DNA from: Wocania ichthyoenteri Th78
GTDB taxonomy: Bacteria; Bacteroidota; Bacteroidia; Flavobacteriales; Flavobacteriaceae
Direction of reading: 5' to 3'
DNA: 64,000 nt
NCBI RefSeq assembly: GCF_000789235.1
Contig: NZ_KN525716.1
Coordinates: 960,071 to 1,024,070 of the forward strand
The translations under genes were made by a program, and so were the position numbers. Numbering within the stretch: the first letter of the stretch is position 1; the number at the start of each line of letters is the position of its first letter. This document shows positions 61,708 through 64,000 of this stretch, one piece after another. The notes under the pieces were generated by a model. That model was not told the origin of the DNA, made no database searches, and was given only the letters and a program-made list of their open reading frames with translations.

Positions 61708-61947
61708 TTATCTAGGATACTTTTGCTTAATATTCCTAATTAAATCTTCAAGTCCATTTAATTTAAGTTCATAAACCTGTTTAAGCATATCACCTAATTT
61801 ACCTTTAGGGAAGCCTTTATTATTATACCAGACAATATAGTATTCTGGCAAATCGATTAAGTAACGGTCTTTATATTTACCAAAAGGCATTTTGGTATGT
61901 GCCAGTTTTATTAAAAAATCTTTATCTGGAGTCATATTACTAGTCAT
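61708..61947 (-). CDS. DUF3820-family small protein
   Basis: The 79-residue protein contains MPFGKYKDRYLIDLPEYYIV and WYNNKGFPKGKLGDMLKQVY, the conserved core of DUF3820 proteins. The K-Y-K-x-x-x-L-x-x-L-P motif resembles a segment of exonuclease-associated proteins, but no function is established. It is soluble and stands alone, converging with the sigma operon. Confidence 0.85.
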   Translation of the reverse strand: MTSNMTPDKDFLIKLAHTKMPFGKYKDRYLIDLPEYYIVWYNNKGFPKGKLGDMLKQVYELKLNGLEDLIRNIKQKYPR

Positions 61948-62012
61948 ACTTTAAACAGATTACCATATTTCAACTGCGCGCAATATAGGCTTCCATCCCT
62001 GATTCGCAATGT

Positions 62013-62546
62013 CTAGTTTGATTTATATTTTGAAAACTTTTCTAGTTCTTCCGCAATATAGGTTTTCCATTTTGCTTGGTTTTCAAAATGTCTTGAATAA
62101 TTAGTTTCAGCATCATATTTATCTTGCATTACAGACAGCTCTTCGTTAATTGATTTATTAAGTTGCCGTAATTCATTCTTAATAGTATTTGATATTTTAA
62201 GCTGGCTAATTCGTTGCCTAAATTTACGCACATGTAGTTCGGTAATATTAAAATGCAATTGTTCGTGACCTAAAACATGATTATCTGCAACATTGGGTTT
62301 ATACCACGATTGTTCTGGATAAAAATGACAAAACACCTCAGTTGTAAAGCTTATAACTTTTGAATCTGTTTCTCTTACCGAAAACCCAAATGAAATACCA
62401 GAAGCTGTAATAGCAACGGCACTTACTTTATAATTTGGTTCCCCTTTAAAATCTGCCCAAGATAGTTTGTAAGATTCATTCCAAGACATTGCAGGTTCGT
62501 CTTGAACACAAACAAAAAAACATAAAACAAATAATAATTTTATCAC
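62013..62546 (-). CDS. Secreted DUF922-like putative metallopeptidase
   Basis: Starting from GTG at 62546 gives VIKLLFVLCFFVCVQDEP, a signal peptide; a TTG at 62573 would add nine more hydrophobic residues. The mature part has YKLSWADFKGEPNYKVSAVA and NHVLGHEQLHFNITELHVRK near residue 110, where HEQLH is an HExxH zinc-binding motif, as in DUF922 proteins. It is probably periplasmic. The substrate is unknown. Its stop is about 65 bases from the DUF3820 gene. Confidence 0.78.
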   Translation of the reverse strand: MIKLLFVLCFFVCVQDEPAMSWNESYKLSWADFKGEPNYKVSAVAITASGISFGFSVRETDSKVISFTTEVFCHFYPEQSWYKPNVADNHVLGHEQLHFNITELHVRKFRQRISQLKISNTIKNELRQLNKSINEELSVMQDKYDAETNYSRHFENQAKWKTYIAEELEKFSKYKSN

Positions 62547-62667
62547 AGAAAAAATGAAGATTAAAAATAACAATTAGAGTATTTGGCTACTTACAATTCT
62601 TTTATGAGATTGCCGCAGTCGTGCCTCCTTCGCAATGATGTAAAACTAAAACGTTTCGCTTTAAAGC

Positions 62668-64000
62668 TTATTGTTTTACCTCAACGATTGTTAAATTTTG
62701 ATATTTTACTAAATACACTGTATCATTATAATAACCACCAAAAAGTTTTTTTTTGTATGCAAACTTGTTTTCTACATATTCAGTTAGTGGTGCGTTATTA
62801 ACAGACATGTATAGATCTGCTGAAGACACTATACGTAATACAACATCCATAGTCAAATCAAAGCCCTTAACTGCTGCACTATTTGGTGTTGTATTATAAA
62901 GTTTTTCATAACGTTTTACAAAAGCGTTATTATCGGTTTCGTTATACGATTTAGATGTGGTTGCATAAAGAAATTGTAATTTTGATAGATGCTCGTTAGA
63001 AACACCATCACTAGTAAAAGCATTATTCATGTTGGTAGTAACCAAGGTTATTTCTATAGCTTGAGTATTTGTTTTGGTGTTTTCTTCTTTAATTAATGAA
63101 GCTAAAATGCTTGTAACATTAGAAACAAAACCATCATCTTTTGTTTCTAAAAACACAATGTTTTTACCAGGTTTTAAAGCATCTTCTATATCTTGCTTAG
63201 TGACAAAAAACTTATCTACACCTTCCTTATCTTTTTTTGAATGAATTTGTTTTGCATGATTAAAATCTCTTTTTAAATCATTAGAGATTTGAGTGTGCTT
63301 TGAATCTGAAACAACAACTATGTTATTCGCCAGAGTATCAGCTTTCACATGATTAACTAAAGTACTTTTCAATTTATCATTTGGTGGTCTGGATTGAAAT
63401 ACATTATCGTATAATTTTAAATTCAATCCAATTGGAGAAACCACTGGTACATTATAGCTCCTTAATTTTAATGCAGCTTTTTCAAAAGTGTTTGGGGTTA
63501 ATGGCCCTATTACAGCATTAACCGTTTCAAAATCATTTTCATCTATTATTTTTGACACTTCACCAACTTCATTCTTAGTATCATACACATCTACTTTAAG
63601 TGAAACACCTAAGGTTTTCAAAGAATCGATAGCCAATAAAACTCCTGAATAAAAATCTAATGAAGCATCTAAATAAGGGTCTTTAGTAATACTCTTTTTA
63701 GTATCATCAACAGTTCCAAAATCAACTCTATTTAACCTAAAAGGCAGCATAATGGCAATGCGTTTTGTATTAAAGTCTACAATGCTATCGGCTAAGTTAA
63801 TATTGTTTGATTCTTCAATTGAAACAGCATCGGTAAAAGGTATTTTTAAAATCATACCTACTTTTAAACCACTTTCTGCTAACTCTGGATTTAAAGCTTC
63901 TAATTCTGCTTGTTCTAATCCTAATTTAAGCTTTAATCGATAAAAACCTTCTTTTGGTAATACTTTATAATAGCTATATTTTTCATCAACTTCCCGTTCT
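62668..64000 (-). CDS. LysM plus periplasmic-binding-like protein, N-terminus outside window
   Basis: The frame stays open beyond the window edge. Residues before the internal Met at 63855 read YYKVLPKEGFYRLKLKLGL, then LNPELAESGLKVGMILKIP, a LysM peptidoglycan-binding domain. The rest is a type 1 periplasmic-binding fold: RIAIMLPFRLNRVDF, LDFYSGVLLAIDSLKTLGVS, VNAVIGPLTPNTFEKAALK and NIVVVSDSKHTQISNDL. It resembles branched-chain amino-acid receptors and LpoA-like activators. It probably sits in the periplasm, bound to peptidoglycan. Taking 63855 as the start would cut the LysM domain. Confidence 0.85.
   Translation of the reverse strand, partial: EREVDEKYSYYKVLPKEGFYRLKLKLGLEQAELEALNPELAESGLKVGMILKIPFTDAVSIEESNNINLADSIVDFNTKRIAIMLPFRLNRVDFGTVDDTKKSITKDPYLDASLDFYSGVLLAIDSLKTLGVSLKVDVYDTKNEVGEVSKIIDENDFETVNAVIGPLTPNTFEKAALKLRSYNVPVVSPIGLNLKLYDNVFQSRPPNDKLKSTLVNHVKADTLANNIVVVSDSKHTQISNDLKRDFNHAKQIHSKKDKEGVDKFFVTKQDIEDALKPGKNIVFLETKDDGFVSNVTSILASLIKEENTKTNTQAIEITLVTTNMNNAFTSDGVSNEHLSKLQFLYATTSKSYNETDNNAFVKRYEKLYNTTPNSAAVKGFDLTMDVVLRIVSSADLYMSVNNAPLTEYVENKFAYKKKLFGGYYNDTVYLVKYQNLTIVEVKQ

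Noticed and set aside
61708-62573. tRNA or rRNA genes in the small-gene region and elsewhere
   Set aside because: I looked for CCA-type acceptor stems with TTCGA-like T-loops in the intergenic gaps and saw none that fold as a cloverleaf; a tRNAscan run would be decisive.

Overview
The window is AT-rich chromosomal DNA from a member of the Bacteroidota, most likely a marine-type Flavobacteriaceae. The evidence is a type IX secretion sorting tail on a subtilase, a Bacteroidota-type SecA of about 1,100 residues, several TAnnTTTG -7 promoter boxes, and small DUF2795, DUF3820 and DUF2911 proteins typical of flavobacteria. No tRNA, rRNA or CRISPR array was seen.

1-16.1 kb (minus strand) is one cell-surface polysaccharide operon. 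From its promoter end it runs: outer-membrane export lipoprotein (Wza type), chain-length tyrosine kinase (Wzc type), ABC permease and ATPase (Wzm/Wzt type), then a methyltransferase, a deacetylase-glycosyltransferase fusion, eight further glycosyltransferases, a second methyltransferase and a sugar-nucleotide epimerase. 16.2-26.1 kb holds an ABC-F protein, a methyltransferase, a small membrane gene broken by an IS982-type element, a cobalamin adenosyltransferase, a DUF2795 protein, SecA and an M23 peptidase.

26.4-40.0 kb is the accessory island and the most interesting part. Four copies of a ~117-bp dyad repeat, plus a divergent half-site at each end, separate gene units that all point the same way: a nuclease-helicase with helicase-associated repeats, a leucine-rich-repeat membrane protein, an ImmA/IrrE-DUF4411 pair, a decayed CCWGG-type restriction-modification locus and a Fic protein. 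The first 10-14 bases of each intact unit, beginning GTTG, are the reverse complement of its last 10-14 bases, ending CAAC, and this sequence differs between units. That is the bookkeeping of integron cassettes and attC sites, but the repeat is not a known attC and no integrase is present. An IS3 element sits exactly at one cassette core. An IS110 element sits in another repeat, and its leader folds into a bridge-RNA-like internal loop whose two strands match the cassette-repeat junction.

Inside the restriction locus, two inverted 84-bp palindromic repeats bracket a zinc-ribbon/HNH module. The methyltransferase has lost its C-terminus and the endonuclease its N-terminus exactly at these repeats.

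40.1-64 kb is mostly housekeeping: an ECF sigma/anti-sigma/surface-protein operon, DUF2911, MeaB, PAP2 phosphatase, MATE exporter, a PD40 protein, an XRE regulator, nitronate monooxygenase, a secreted subtilase, MnmA, a five-domain fasciclin lipoprotein, YidC, CTP synthase, a second sigma-factor operon, and a LysM/periplasmic-binding-like protein cut by the window edge.
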